The notes: a model not told the origin generated them from the letters alone. Shown: positions 23,901 to 36,520, counted from the first letter of the stretch. The stretch is DNA of 64,000 nt from Symbiodinium natans (GCA_905221605.1 CAJNDS010000646.1:419397-483396), one strand, 5' to 3'. A program made the numbers and translations.

Positions 23901-26900
23901 AATGATCAAGCCATCACAGTGGCTGCGAAATGAAGGTGTGGAGTGGGCATCCGTTCTTGGGTTCGGAAAAATGTGGATAAAACATCCCTTGTTTTTGAAA
24001 GCAATGAATGGGAATGATGCTGCAGCTATTTTTTTGAACACAAGCATGGCCAAGGTAGAAATGGCCAACCCTACATCTGAAAATCGAGACCTCCAAGCTT
24101 CTGTTCTGTCCCGGTCCATGAGCCCAAGGACCCTGAAAACCTACGCCCCAATTCTTAGTTTCCAAGTCTGGGCCAGTGTTGGCTGCGTGCGCGCTCGTTG
24201 TGAGGGTCGAAAACCCCAGCGAAGCTTCTGCCTTCAGGATGCCTCTCTTTCACTGGCAAGCACCAACTTCGGTTCTAGGGGTTCTTCAACGTCAACACGG
24301 TCAAGCCCCCTAGTAGCCAAAGACTCGTCTTTTGTATCGCATGTTTGGACATCCTTGGGGCCCACGCTCGACCCCACCTCCACTCTCCACTCGATCCCGT
24401 CGCTGCACCTCCACCCACCCCCAACCCCCACCCTAACCCAACCCCTGGCTCTCGGAGACATGTCCCATGTCCATTCTGCGTCCATTTTTCTGCACCGGGC
24501 CCGCAGGCACGTCCATTTGCTACATCCATTTTACATCGGTTTGTTTGGGGACGTCAATCCTCTACATCCAGTTTACGTCCATTCTCCCAGGGAAAATGGA
24601 TGTAGAAACGGATGTGCCCGTGGGGCCCCACTCGGGCAGTTGGTTCTGCAACGCCTGGCGTCTAGGAGGGCCCTGTGGCCAGAAATATACTCAGCTGATG
24701 CTCATGACGCTCCCCTCCTGCCTCGTCAAATGCGCGCAATCACACGTGCAGTTGGTTTTTGCAACGCCTGGCATCTAGGAGGGGTTGATGCTCATGATGC
24801 TCCCCTCCTGCCTCGTCAAATGCGCGCAATCACTCGGGCAGTTGGTTTTGCAACGCCTAGCGTCTAGGAGGGCCCTGCGGCCAGAAATATACCCAGCTGA
24901 TGCTCGTGATGCTCCCCTCCTGCCTCGTCAAATGCACGCAATCACTCGGGCAGTTGGTTTTGCAACGCCTGGCGTCTAGGAGGGCCCTGTGGCCAGAAAT
25001 ATACCCACCTGATGCTCATGAAGATTCCCTCCAGCCTTGTCAAATGTGCGCAATCACTCGGGCAGTTAGTTTTGCAACGCCTGGCGTCCAGGAGGGCCGT
25101 GTGGCCGGAAATATACCCCGCTGATGCTCATGATGCTCCCCTCCTGCCTCGTCAAATGCGCGCAATCACTCGAGCAGTTGGTTTTGCAACGCCTGGCGTC
25201 CAGGAGGGCCCTGTGGCCAGAAATATTCCCAGCTTATGCTCATGATGCTCCCCTCCTGCCTCGTCAAATGCGCGCAGTCACTCGGGCAGTTGGTTTTGCA
25301 ACGCCTGGCGTCTAGGAGGGCCCTGTGGCCAGAAATATACCCAGCTGATGCTCGTGATGCTCCCCTCCAGCCTCGTCGAATGCGCGCAGTCACTCGGGCA
25401 GTTGGTTTTGCAACGCCTGGCGTCTGGGAGGGCCCTGTGGCCGGCAATATACCCAGCTGATGCTCATGATGCTCCCCTCCTGCCTCGTCAAATGCGCGCA
25501 ATCACTCGGGCAGTTGGTTTTGCAACGCCTGGCGTCTAGGAGGGCCCTGTGGCCAGAAATATACCCAGCTGATGCTCATGATGCTCCCCTCCTGCCTCGT
25601 CAAATGCGCGCAGTCACTCGGGCAGTTGGTTTTGCAACGCCTGGCGTCTAGGATGGCCCTGTCACCAGAAATATTCCCAGCTGATGCTCATGATGCTCTC
25701 CTCCTGCCTCGTCAAATGCGCGCAGTCACTCGGGCAGTTGGTTTTGCAACGCCTGGCGTCTAGGAGGGCCCTGTTGCCAGAAACATACCCAGCTGATGCT
25801 CATGATGCTCCCCTTCTGCCTCGTCAAATGCGCGCAATCACTCGGGCAGTTGGTTTTGCAACGCCTGGCGTCTAGGAGGGCCCTGTGGCCAGAAATATTC
25901 CCAACTGATGCTCATGATGCTCCCTTCCTGCCTCGTCAAATGCGTGCAATCACTCGGGCAGTTGGTTTTGCAACGCCTGGCGTCTAGGACGGCCCTGCGG
26001 GCAGAAACATACCCAGCTGATGCTCATGATGCTCCCCTCCTGCCTCGTCAAATGCGCGCAGTCACTCGGGCAGTTGGTTTTGCAACGCCTGGCGTCTAGG
26101 AGGGCCCTGTGGCCGGCAATATACCCAGCTGATGCTCATGATGCTCCCCTCCTGCCTCGTCAAATGCGCGCAATCACTCGGGCAGTTGGTTTTGCAACGC
26201 CTGGCGTCTAGGAGGGCCCTGTGGCCAGAAATATACCCAGCTGATGCTCGTGATGCTCCCCTCCTGCCTCGTCAAATGCGCGCAGTCACTCGGGCAGTTG
26301 GTTTTGCAACGCCTGGCATCTAGGAGGGCCCTGTGGCCAGAAACATACCCAGCTGATGCTCATGATGCTCCCCTCCTGCCTCGTCCAATTCGCGCAGTCA
26401 CTCGGGCAGTTGGTTTTGCAACGCCTGGTGTCTAGGAGGGCCCTGTGGCCAGAAATATTCCCAGCTGATGCTCGTGATGCTCCCTTCCTGCCTCGTCAAA
26501 TGCGTGCAATGACTCGGGCAGTTGGTTTTGCAACGCCTGGCGTCTAGGAGGGCCCTGTGGCCAGAAATATTCCCAGCTGATGCTCATGATGCTCCCCTCC
26601 TGCCTCGTCAAATGCGCGCAGTCATTCGGGCAGTTGGTTTTGCAACGCCTGGCGTCCACGAGGGCCCTGTGGCCAGAAATATTCCCAGCTGATGCTCGTG
26701 ATGCTACCCTCCTGCCTCGTCAAATGCGCGCAGTCACTCGGACAGTTGGTTTTGCAACGCCTGGCGTCCAGGAGGGCCCTGTGGCCAGAAATATTCCCAG
26801 CTGATGCTCGTGATGCTCCCCTCCTGCCTCGTCAAATGCGCGCAGTCACTCGGGCAGTTGGTTTTGCAACGCCTGGCGTCCAGGAGGGGCCTGTGGCCAG

Positions 26901-29900
26901 AAATATTCCCAGCTGATGCTCGTGATGCTCCCCTCCTGCCTCGTCAAATGCGCGCAGTCACTCGGGCAGTTGGTTTTGCAACGCCTGGCGTCCAGGAGGG
27001 CCCTGTGGCCAGAAATATTCCCAGCTGATGCTCGTGATGCTCCCCTCCTGCCTCGTCAAATGCGCGCAGTCACTCGGGCAGTTGGTTTTGCAACGCCTGG
27101 CGTCAGGAGGGCCCTGTGGCCAGAAATATTGCCAGCTGATGCTCATGATGCTCCCCTCCTGCCTCGTCAAATGCGCGCAGTCACTCGGGCAGTTGGTTTT
27201 GCAACGCCTGGCGTCCAGGAGGGCCCTGTGGCCAGAAACATTCCCAGCTGATGCTCGTGATGCTCCCCTCCTGCCTCGTCAAATGCGCGCAGTCACTCGG
27301 GCAGTTGGTTTTGCAACGGCTGGCGTCCAGGAGGGCCCTGTGGCCAGAAATATTCCCAGCTGATGCTGATGCTCCCCTCCTGCCTCGTCAAATGCGCGCA
27401 GTCACTCGGGCAGTTGGTTTTGCAACGCCTGGCGTCCAGGAGGGCCCTGTGGCCAGAAATTATCTCGTGATGCTCCCCTCCTGCCTCGTCAAATGCGCGC
27501 AGTCGCTCGGGCAGTTGGTTTTGCAACGCCTGGCGTCCAGGAGGGCCCTGTGGCCAGCTGATGCTCGTGATGCTCCCCTCCTGCCTCGTCAAATGCGCGC
27601 AGTCACTCGGGCAGTTGGTTTTGCAACGCCTGGCGTCCAGGAGGGCCCTGTGGCCAGAAATATACCAGCTGATGCTCGTGATGCTCCCCTCCTGCCTCGT
27701 CAAATGGGCAGTTGGTTTTGCAACGCCTGGCGTGCAGGAGGGCCCTGTGGCCAGAAATATACCCAGCTGATGCTCGTGATGCTCCCCTCCTGCCTCGTCA
27801 AATGCGTCCAGGAGGGCCCCGTGGCTAGAAATATACCCAGCTGATGCTCGTGATGCTCCCCTCCTGCCTCGTCAAATGCGCGCAGTCACTCGGGCAGTTG
27901 GTTTTGCAACGCCTGGCGTCCAGGAGGGCCCTGTGGCCAGAAATATACCCAGCTGATGCTCGTGATGCTCCCCTCCTGCCTCGTCAAATGCGCGCAGTCA
28001 CTCGGGCAGTTGGTTTTGCAACGCCTGGCGTCCAGGAGGGCCCTGTGGCCAGAAATATTCCCAGCTGATGCTCGTGATGCTCCCCTCCTGCCTCGTCAAA
28101 TGCGCGCAGTCACTCGGGCAGTTGATTTTGCAACGCCTGGCGTCCAGGAGGGCCCTGTGGCCAGAAATATACCCAGCTGATTCTCGTGATGCTCCCCTCC
28201 TGCCTCGTCAAATGCGCGCAGTCACTCGGGCAGTTGGTTTTGCAACGGCTGGCGTCCAGAAGGGCCCTGTGGCCAGAAATATACCCAGCTGATGCTCGTG
28301 ATGCTCCCCTCCTGCCTCGTCAAATGCGTGCAGTCACTCGGGCAGTTGGTTTTGCAACGCCTGGCGTCCAGGAGGGCCCTGTGGCCAGAATTATTCCCAG
28401 CTGATGCTCGTGATGCTCCCCTCCTGCCTCGTCAAATGCGCGCAGTCACTCGGGCAGTTGGTTTTGCAACGCCTGGCGTCCAGGAGGGCCCTGTGGCCAG
28501 AAATATACCCAGCTGATGCTGGCGTCCAGGAGGGCCCTGTGGCCAGAAATATTCCCAGCTGATGCTCCTGATGCTCCCCTCCTGCCTCGTCAAATGCGCG
28601 CAGTTACTCGGGCAGTTGGTTTTGCAACGCCTGGCGTCTAGGAGGGCCCTGTGGCCAGAAATATTCCCAGCTGATGCTCGTGATGCTCCCCTCCTGCCTC
28701 GTCAAACGCGCGCAGTCACTCGGGCAGTTGGTTTTGCAACGCCTGGCGTCCAGGAGGGTCCTGTGGCCAGAAATATTCCCAGCTGATGCTCGTGATGCTG
28801 CCCTCCTTCCTCGTCAAACGCGCGCAGTCACTCGGGCAGTTGTGTGGCAACGCCTGGCGTCCAGGAGGGCCCTGTGGTACCCAGCTGATGCTCGTGATGC
28901 TCCCCTCCTGCCTCGTCAAATGCGCGCAGTCACTCGGGCAGTTGGTTTTGCAACGCCTGGCGTCCAGGAGGGCCCTGTGGCCAGAAATATACCAGCTGAT
29001 GCTCGTGATGCTCCCCTCCTGCCTCGCCAAATGCGCGCAGTCACTGGGGCAGTTGGCTTTGCAACGCCTGGCGTCCAGGAGGGCCCTGTGGCCAGAAATA
29101 TTCCCAGCTGATGCTCGTGATGCTCCCCTCCTGCCTCGTCAAATGCGCGCAGTCACTCGGGCAGTTGGTTTTGCAACGCCTGGCGTCCAGGAGGGCCCTG
29201 TGGCCAGAAATATACCCAGCTGATGCTCGTGATGCTCCCTCCTGCTTCGTCAAATGCGCGCAGTCACTCGGGCAGTTGGTTTTGCAACGCCTGGCGTCTA
29301 GGAGGGCCCTGTGGCCAGAAATATACCCAGCTGATGCTCGTGATGCTCCCCTCCTGCCTCGTCAAATGCACGCAGTGACTCGGGCAGTTGGTTTTGCAAC
29401 GCCTAGCATCCAGGAGGGCCCTGTGGCCAGAAATATTCCCAGCTGATGCTCGTGATGCTCCCCTCCTGCCTCGTCAAGTGCGCAGTCACTCGGGCAGTTG
29501 GTTTTGCAACGCCTGGCGTCCAGGAGGGTCCTGTGGCCAGAAATATACCCAGCTGATGCTCGTAATGCTCCCCTCCTGCCTCGTCAAATGCGCACAGTCA
29601 CTCGGGCAGTTGGTTTTGCAACGCCTGGCGTCCAGGAGGGCCCTGTGGCCAGAAATATACCCAGCTGATGCTCGTGATGCTCCCCTCCTGCCTCGTCAAA
29701 TGCGCGCAGTCACTCGGGCAGTTGGTTTTGCAACGCCTGGCGTCCAGGAGGGCCCCGTGGCCAGAAATATTCCCAGCTGATGCTCGTGATGCTCCCCTCC
29801 TGCCTCGTCAAATGCGCGCAGTCACTCGGGCAGTTGGTTTTGCAACGCCTGGCGTCTAGGAGGGCCCTGCTCGTGATGCTCCCCTCCTGCCTCGTCAAAT

Positions 29901-32900
29901 GCGCGCAGTCACTCGGGCAGTTGGTTTTGCAACGCCTGGCGTCCAGGAGGGCCCTGTGTCCAGAAATATTCCCAGCTGATGCTCGTGATGCTCCCCTCCT
30001 GCCTCGTCAAATGCGCGCAGTCACTCGGGCAGTTGGTTTTGCAACGCCTGGCGTCCAGGAGGGCCCTGTGTCCAGAAATATTCCCAGCTGATGCTCGTGA
30101 TGCTCCCCTCCTGCCTCGTCAAATGCGCGCAGTCACTCGGGCAGTTGGTTTTGCAACGCCTGGCGTCCAGGAGGGCCCTGTGTCCAGAAATATTCCCAGC
30201 TGATGCTCGTGATGCTCCCCTCCTGCCTCGTCAAATGCGCGCAGTCACTGTCCAGAAATATTCCCAGCTGATGCTCGTGATGCTCCCCTCCTGCCTCGTC
30301 AAATGCGCGCAGTCACTCGGGCAGTTGGTTTTGCAACGCCTGGCGTCCAGGAGGGCCCTGTGTCCAGAAATATTCCCAGCTGATGCTCGTGATGCTCCCC
30401 TCCGGCCTCGTCAAATGCGCGCCCATAGACACGTGACGGTCCAACAACACAAGATGGATTGATGCCATCAACTGCCAGTTGCCTCTAAGACTCCATCGCT
30501 TCCATGCCACAGCACGGGATTCCCCTCGACAGGCAGCAGCAAAGGCATCACCAATCCTGCACTGCAAGGCCCAAGCAAATCTTTTCACACCCCGCACAAA
30601 GCTGGGTGTCAGGAGGGTGTGTGTATGACGTTCGAGGAGATTATCAGGGGAAGGGTGGAGAAGCTTTATTCTTTATTTTTCCATGACCACAAGAAAGAAC
30701 CGTTTGGAAGAGTGAAGCGCCGCGTTGGCTTTCTGGAGTTGCAGAGTTGCAAGAAATCTACTTATGCTTCAATTCAAAATTTGAAGCTTCTAGCGTCCAG
30801 AGGCTGCCGCCCCAGAGCACGCTGTACAGAGATCCAGCTACCCACAACCGTTCAGAGCAGATCAGCAACGAGGAGCAGATCCATTTTCTGCCCATTTTCA
30901 TGTCAGACCAGAAATGGATGTGGTTTTAGGGCTCGTTTTCAACATCTATTTTGAACTCTCCAATATCCATTTACGGCTTCTAACCCTTGCTAGCTTTGGA
31001 CTTCATAAGTGTAGCAAAGCCCGCGTTGTCGCCGAAGGTTTCTTCAAAGGCTTGCTCGTGTCTGCTAAAGTGTCGAAGGCGGTCGAGATTGCCCATGAGG
31101 CTGCGCGACGGACGATCCCTCAAACTTTATTCTAAGGGGTCACACAAAGTCAAAGCACGTCACCGCCACCCAGTGTTTCGAGTACTCCTGTAGGCGCGCG
31201 AAGCCGGAGAAGCTGTGGTTCTTTCATTGTGGACCACCAACGAGGCAGCCATCAACAGGCCTTCGACCAAAAGTAAGCCGTTCCGAAAATGCACACAAAG
31301 CATTCCGGCAGGTAAATCAGCGTAGTACAGTGCATGTACAGATCATAAAGATGTACGTTCAAGAGTGCAATCTCTAGGTGTGTGGGGTGTTCTTCCCTTT
31401 ACGACAGTAAGGGACCCCTAATATAGACACCCAAATAGTAGGATCCAATGGTGCTGCAGAAATAGGAGGACCCAATAAGGTAGCCCTATCATCGTAAACC
31501 CCCATGAGGCATCAAGGCACTGGCTGTTCTGTTGACTCCTTCGCTTCTGGGCCGGAGCTGACCTTCGAGCAGCTGCTTGGAGGGAAGTCTGGGTATGGGG
31601 GGGGGCGAAAGAATGCAAGAGCACAGCCGGGATGGGCTTGCAGTGTACTACTCCACTCCTCCCGTGATCCCGGGTACCTTAACAAAGCGTCCATTTTCCA
31701 GGGCAGACAAAGGACAATTCGTTTAGTCCCTTGCAGGAAGCATCCACCTGCAGTAGGTAGCTGGTTCCCGTGAGAGAGAGAGAAGCGCCAGGTTTACCAC
31801 GCATCTGCCCACGACCAAGGGCGGCCAGGACAAGCGGTGGGTAGTCTAGTGGCAGTCTAGCTCTTTCATCAGATCCATCCGTCTGAAGCCTAGAGGCTGA
31901 GACGTGTGGACACTGCCAGGACATGCCTTGGGCCACGGAAGCGGTGGCTGGCATGCTACAGCGACTGAGGCAGCTAAAGCTGACCCTTGGCATCACCCTA
32001 CCCAATTTGATGATTGGTGCTTGTGCTTGTGAAATCTTGTGAATGAGGGCTCTCTCTTTCAATTTTCTCCGGTCGTAAGGCCACCGAACCCACTGGATGA
32101 GTTGATCTGCCGGCTCGGCGGGCCCTCACGAGTGGCGGAGATGTCGGGGCGAAGTCAGCGAAGCTGCAAGGACTCCTTCCGAAAAGACTACATGAATTTG
32201 CTTCAGCTTCAGGGCCTACAATCGGGAGTCTGCTCGTGCTAGGGCTTGGAGGCGGATAATCTTGTTTTGTAGCTGGAAGCGCCTGCACGAAGGACCCTGC
32301 CTCCGGCGAGGTGAAACGACAGCTCCGTCAAGCGCGCGCAGTCCGCCGCCCACGGAACCAAGGCGTTGCTGGCGTAGAGTCGGTGAACGTGGCAGAGCAA
32401 CGTGCCTTCCAGACGGGCGCCAAGCATTTCGCCATCATCACAGAAGCTGCATCGGCTGGCATCTCTCTTCACTGCGACCGCCGCGAGCTGAAAGAAGGCT
32501 GCGGCAGAGAACGCATCAGCCACAGTAGAGCAGACAGACTCAGGTAATGATGCAACTTGAGGCAGTAGGGTTTTTTGGTCGGGCACAGCTGCCTCGGGAC
32601 TTAAGTCTGAACAAATACGTTGCCTCGCCTGAAGTCCCCCTGCACTTCCGTTTGAGAGCCATTGCACTGCAGTAGCTCACCTTGCCTATTTGGGCCAGTG
32701 TCGCCGTGTCGTGTGATCAAGAGCCGAGTATGTAAAATGAAACCGACATACTCTGCAGGCGCACCGCCTCCAAGAGCAAGGCGAATGATTTGCCTCGAGC
32801 TACCTTGGGCCGCCGACAAGGCCAGAAAGGTACGTTCCGGAACCTGAACCAGCGTTCTTCCTGCAATGTCCGTTTCGAACGCGATACGAACCAATTTCCG

Positions 32901-35900
32901 ACAAGGCGGTGCAGCAGCTGGGGCGCGTTCATCGCTCGAACCAGCTGCATCCACCAAAGTTCACTTGTATCGACGCTCGGGAGCAGAAGCGTTTCTTGAT
33001 TCCTGCAAACAGCATGAGAGAGAGCATGAAGCTCATAATGAAGGTCACGGACTTGGCTGGCGAAGCGCGTTTCGTCTCCGCTGTTGCCAAGCGCCTAGCG
33101 AGTCTCGGTCGCACTTCTCCTGTCCAGACATGTGCAGCTTCCGACAGAATCTCCGACGTGCAAGGCAACTTGGCGCAATGACCAAAGGAGATCGTCGTGC
33201 AGGCGCAAAGACGCGTGAGCAAGTGGGGTTGTAAAATAACCCCGGTTTAGAAAGGAGTGCGCCTGAGTAGCGTTTAGCTTGTAAAACGATAAGGAGTAAA
33301 AAAAATAACGATAACATTTTGCAGGGTTTTTGCTGTCTGGGTGAACCCCCCTCAGACACCTCACTGTGGGCGACGTTTCCGGATCTCTAGGGGGGTGAGC
33401 CGCCCTGACAAACCTCGCTGTGGCTGACATTTCGGGGTCTCTGGCTCTGAGGGCCGACAGGTTGTTCAGGTTTGGGGGCTAAGACTCTTTTTATAAACCC
33501 GTTAACCCTTCAAACCCACGATGTTGAAGCCACCTAGGCTTCGGAATGCAAGCCAGCCATGGCTTGCCATGTACCCCGAAGCATTACCTTGTGTACGCAA
33601 TCACTGTAAAACGATAAGAAATCTAGCCGAAGATACTGTGTTTTGTGTGCAAACACTGTAAAACGATAAGGAGTAGAAAAAAAAACGATAACAATATTCG
33701 GGACAAGCCCATTTCCATCGGGGTTTTTTACAGCCCCAAGTGCCAAAAGCCCCAGCCATTCAAGTAAGCAAGGGGCGAACAACCTGAAAAGCGACATCCC
33801 CAAGTTAATGAACGGTTGTGGTGCCAAAACCTTGAATGACAAAAATATGGAAGCTTTGCACGCCTTGATGGCAACTCCCAAGGCTTCGGAGCGCGAGGCG
33901 ATGCCTTTGGCTTTGGCCGCCTTGACCTGATGAGCAGTAAATATGGAGCTGCGGGCTTGAGCAAGGCTTTGGGGAGAGCTGTGGTGGCTTAAACGTTGCG
34001 AGCTTTGTCGAGCATTCCGTGGGGTCATTGAATTGTCCACCTTTTGTTGAAGGTCATGGCCGACCTCCGGGATGGAAAGCCGTCGATCGCCGTGAATCTC
34101 ATAAGTTGGCCCCAAGGCTCCTTGCCCAGAATGGTTTTCGGCTCATCCTGCCAAGACTGCCAATACTGCCATGTGTAGGTTGGGATGAGTTCGTGGAACA
34201 TGCACGGAAAGCCCTGGAAGTTCAAAAGCTGCCCGTCTACGGCAGCTTGGAGGGCAAGCAGTGCTGCTACATGGACTAAGGGGCCCTTTTCTTTGTCCTG
34301 CGACAGAACGCCACCCTCTTAAGGCAAAGACCAGGATCCTGCAGGGCTCAAGAAGTTCTTGAACCGGGCGCTGGGCATGAGATGCCGAACCCAGGAGACG
34401 CTGCAGTCGACACGCATTGTCTTCTCCGTGACAGGGGGAGCATCGAGAGAGCCATATGCATTTTTGCAGTTCTCTTGTAGGGGCCTAAGACTTGAGAGCT
34501 TAAAAAAGTCGAAAGGAAGGCTTCTTCGAGCTCCTCTCAGCGCACGTTGCCAAGCTGGAAGAAGCTGATCGTCGCGACGGCCTTCTTGACACCGGTGTCG
34601 TGCACCCCTCTTAGCACAGGCTTAGCTGACATTCAGAGGACTCGTGATGTGCAGCAAAACCCGCAGCTTTCTTCACTTGTGAAGGTCTCTAAATCATGCT
34701 GGCCGCTGGGGGCGCTTGCAGAAGGTGTCGGAGCTGAAGGCGGAGGTATTGGAAGGCTCCCAGCTCTTGGAGTAGTTCTCAGGCAATTTATGGGGAATAT
34801 AGGGAGCCTCCAGAGTGAAACTCAACTCACTCGTTGAGGTGGGCTGCAGCTGCGTCACCTGCGCCTCGAGCGCGGCATGTCCTTTGAAATGGCCAGTCGC
34901 CTTCTGCGCCAGGCGCCCCCAGATGAGGAGAGCAGTTTCAGTCGATCTCAGTTCCGGGCTCGCATCCCTTCCGCTTCTTGGGAGGACCGCGCACAGGGCT
35001 TCTACCTGCGCCCTTTGGAGACGGCAGCCTCCGAAGCCTTGCTCGTTCTCCGGCGCAGGGTGGTCCGCGACAGTGCCGATGGCGCCACATGCTACACGCT
35101 GCTTTGAGGCAAAAGCAGCTATGCAGCTATGCCTGAAAATTGCGTACCCACAAACTTCGCCTAAGCCCTTCGAAAAACCCTCAGTTGTCTCAACGTTCAC
35201 CGATGGCTGAAAACACTGGAATAATTCGTCCAGAGACCTTGGTCGAGATTCTTTATGAGCTGGGGTCCTGCCCGTATGGCTGTCTTCGACTGTCAGCATT
35301 CCGTCTAAAGTCTAGACCTAGGCCAAGTGCAGCTGAGTGAGAGAGGCCCTCGCTCCCTCCGTTCCCTTACTCTGGTTGTGCATATACTGGCTTACAGTAG
35401 CTTTCCCAGCCTGAGTTGCGCTATGCGAGGCTGATCTACCCGCATGACAGCCCGAAGAATCAGATGGATGGCCACGTCTGCACACTGAAACGGCTTCGAT
35501 CCAGTGCCCTCCTCGCCGTCACAGCGGAGGAAGCGAGAGAGCCTTGGGAGCGGCAGCACGAGGAATCAGCACAACAATGCATCCACCGGCAGAGGAAGCA
35601 TCACTGCGGAAACAGCCGCTCGGATTCTTGCAATCCCTTTGGGAATTACATGACATTCGAATGTGCGCTGGGTTGTGCTTCGCATGCTTGGAAGGTGAAT
35701 GTAGAGCCGGTTTGCGGAACCTGGTGGAAACCATGCTGACCGGACAGATACTGGTGCACTGGGACTTCTTATGCTCTTTGCTTGGCGAAAAAGGCACATC
35801 CTTGGTGAGATGTGAGCTGACGAGCGGTGCAGTGCTCATTGGCCTCATGATCCCCCGAAACAGTTTGGAGACTTGGAGAACACAGCAAAGGAGTTCGCAG
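20985..35900 (+). CDS. SBNO: Strawberry-notch (SBNO) family helicase-like protein, multi-exon
   Basis: Nuclear superfamily-2 helicase-like regulator of transcription; role inferred from the family. Blocks seen in family order: HPDPLCEP (about 21147); [14 protein letters not shown]; Walker A in [13 protein letters not shown] (about 21466-21505); [15 protein letters not shown] (about 21571-21615); [12 protein letters not shown] (about 21934-21969); [11 protein letters not shown]; Walker [14 protein letters not shown] (about 22413-22450) with [11 protein letters not shown]; and QFWAAQQR (to 23148). After a 7.9-kb intron come [11 protein letters not shown] (31038), [30 protein letters not shown] with VAEMSGR (about 32076-32160), [13 protein letters not shown] (about 32433), [21 protein letters not shown] (about 32912), [35 protein letters not shown] (about 34348), [12 protein letters not shown] (about 34873), GFYLRPLE, and CRAGLRNLV followed by TGQILVHW (about 35703-35760). 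A glycine-, arginine- and lysine-rich start at 20985-21125 may be disordered. Exact start, stop and several exons are not defined. Confidence 0.88.
23489..23508 (+). repeat. Poly-G run (20 G)
   Basis: Twenty consecutive G between aaaacggc and aaggcatg, inside the large SBNO intron. The exact length is unreliable in short-read assemblies. Confidence 0.9.
23534..23683 (+). repeat. 75-bp tandem duplication
   Basis: Two adjacent 75-base copies beginning tggagttggggtgtcgaggt, differing at only a few positions (for example a/g at base 24). They lie in the SBNO intron just after the poly-G run. Confidence 0.9.
24631..30422 (+). repeat. Satellite-like array of a 112-bp unit (about 52 copies)
   Basis: The unit contains gctgatgctcgtgatgctcc, cctcctgcctcgtcaaatgc, ttggttttgcaacgcctggc and gtccaggagggccctgtggc in fixed order; recurrences are 112 bases apart over most of the array. 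Two variant families occur: the left third mostly has gtctagg and ctcatgatg, the rest mostly gtccagg and ctcgtgatg. A block near 29940-30380 has several almost identical copies with ctgtgtccag. Truncated units occur at about 24760-24790, 27360-27830, 28510-28560, 28840-28880, 29865 and 30250. Because 112 is not divisible by three, 63- to 74-codon open frames arise in every unit and shift frame each time. They are by-products of the repeat, not genes. The array lies wholly inside an intron of the SBNO gene. Confidence 0.98.
30423..31020. other. Intron sequence right of the array
   Basis: No gene is supported. It carries short gatccattttctgcccatttt/aaatggatgt-type motifs (about 30860-30970) resembling those left of the array at about 24465-24615. 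Confidence 0.5.
33276..33694 (+). repeat. Dispersed short repeat with gtaaaacgataag, plus a 54-bp duplication
   Basis: The string gtaaaacgataag occurs at about 33281, 33606 and 33658; two of these are followed by gagta(g)aaaaaaa and acgataac. Between them (33341-33450) two imperfect 54-base units with ctcactgtgggcgac / ctcgctgtggctgac lie in tandem. The segment lies in an SBNO intron and may be a small decayed mobile repeat. Confidence 0.6.
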
Positions 35901-35939
35901 AATTTCTGGTCCCATTTGCTCTATATTTATTAAGGCTCT

Positions 35940-36520
35940 TGAAGGCTGTGGGTCAGAAGACATGTCGTACGTGCTCGGAATTGTTGCTAATGCTCGTGCA
36001 GGCAAGGGTCCGTCAGACTGTGCTGGAACGCGCTAAAGAGCCGGAACGCCCACCAGAGCCGCGACACCACGACAAGCTGGAGCCAAAGGCTCCAAAGATT
36101 TCCGTGGATCTGCGCACCTCGGCGCGATCCATGATGCCCCCTGCGTCGCAGAGTAGAGGGGTGCCTTGAGAAAGTTCTGGAGGCGACTGCGATTCGGACT
36201 CCACTTCTGATGACTTGGCGATGCGAGAGGTCATATCCATCCCAGGCCATCAGTCTGAGCCCGAGCTGCTTGGTCAAGGATATGCCGATAGCTACAAGCA
36301 CAGCCATATCCCTGCAATTCCACCCTCAATTGTCATTGCATCATATTGCATCTCAGGCCTTTGTTTTCGCTGTATAAGGCCGGATGAAAGTGGCCGACCA
36401 GCAAAGCGGCTCCGCCCCATGGTCGTGGCCAGCGACGATGAGCTTGAGGCTGATCTGGTATTGCTGCGACCAGGCTTCATCTGTCTCACAGAGGGCATCA
36501 TGCATGATCCTTGACCTTGA
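35940..36520 (+). other. Possible 3' exons after the SBNO C-terminus
   Basis: Two coding-like + strand pieces follow: VRQTVLERAKEPERPPEP with KISVDLRTSARS (about 36010-36135), and SGRPAKRLRPMVVASDDELE (about 36390-36450), the latter with a basic PAKRLRP that could be a nuclear localisation signal. They could be the end of the SBNO gene or of another gene; no domain is seen. Confidence 0.3.

Larger units (their letters stand above)
23149..31037 (+). other. 7.9-kb GC-AG intron of the SBNO helicase gene
   Basis: The exon to its left ends ...caacagc and the exon to its right begins gtttcttc. Joining them gives [19 protein letters not shown] in one frame, which is the contiguous order in SBNO proteins. 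The intron starts with GC and ends with AG before a G, as the short introns in this window do. It contains a G20 run, a 75-bp duplication and the 112-bp array. Confidence 0.8.

Noticed and set aside
24631-30422. CRISPR array
   Set aside because: Units are contiguous 112-bp copies with no unique spacers, in a eukaryotic genome.
24600-30430. Dozens of 63- to 197-aa ORFs with repeated [17 protein letters not shown]-type peptides
   Set aside because: They follow the 112-bp repeat; because the unit is not a multiple of three, the frame shifts with each copy and the ORFs lengthen only where a unit has a deletion. They lie in an intron.
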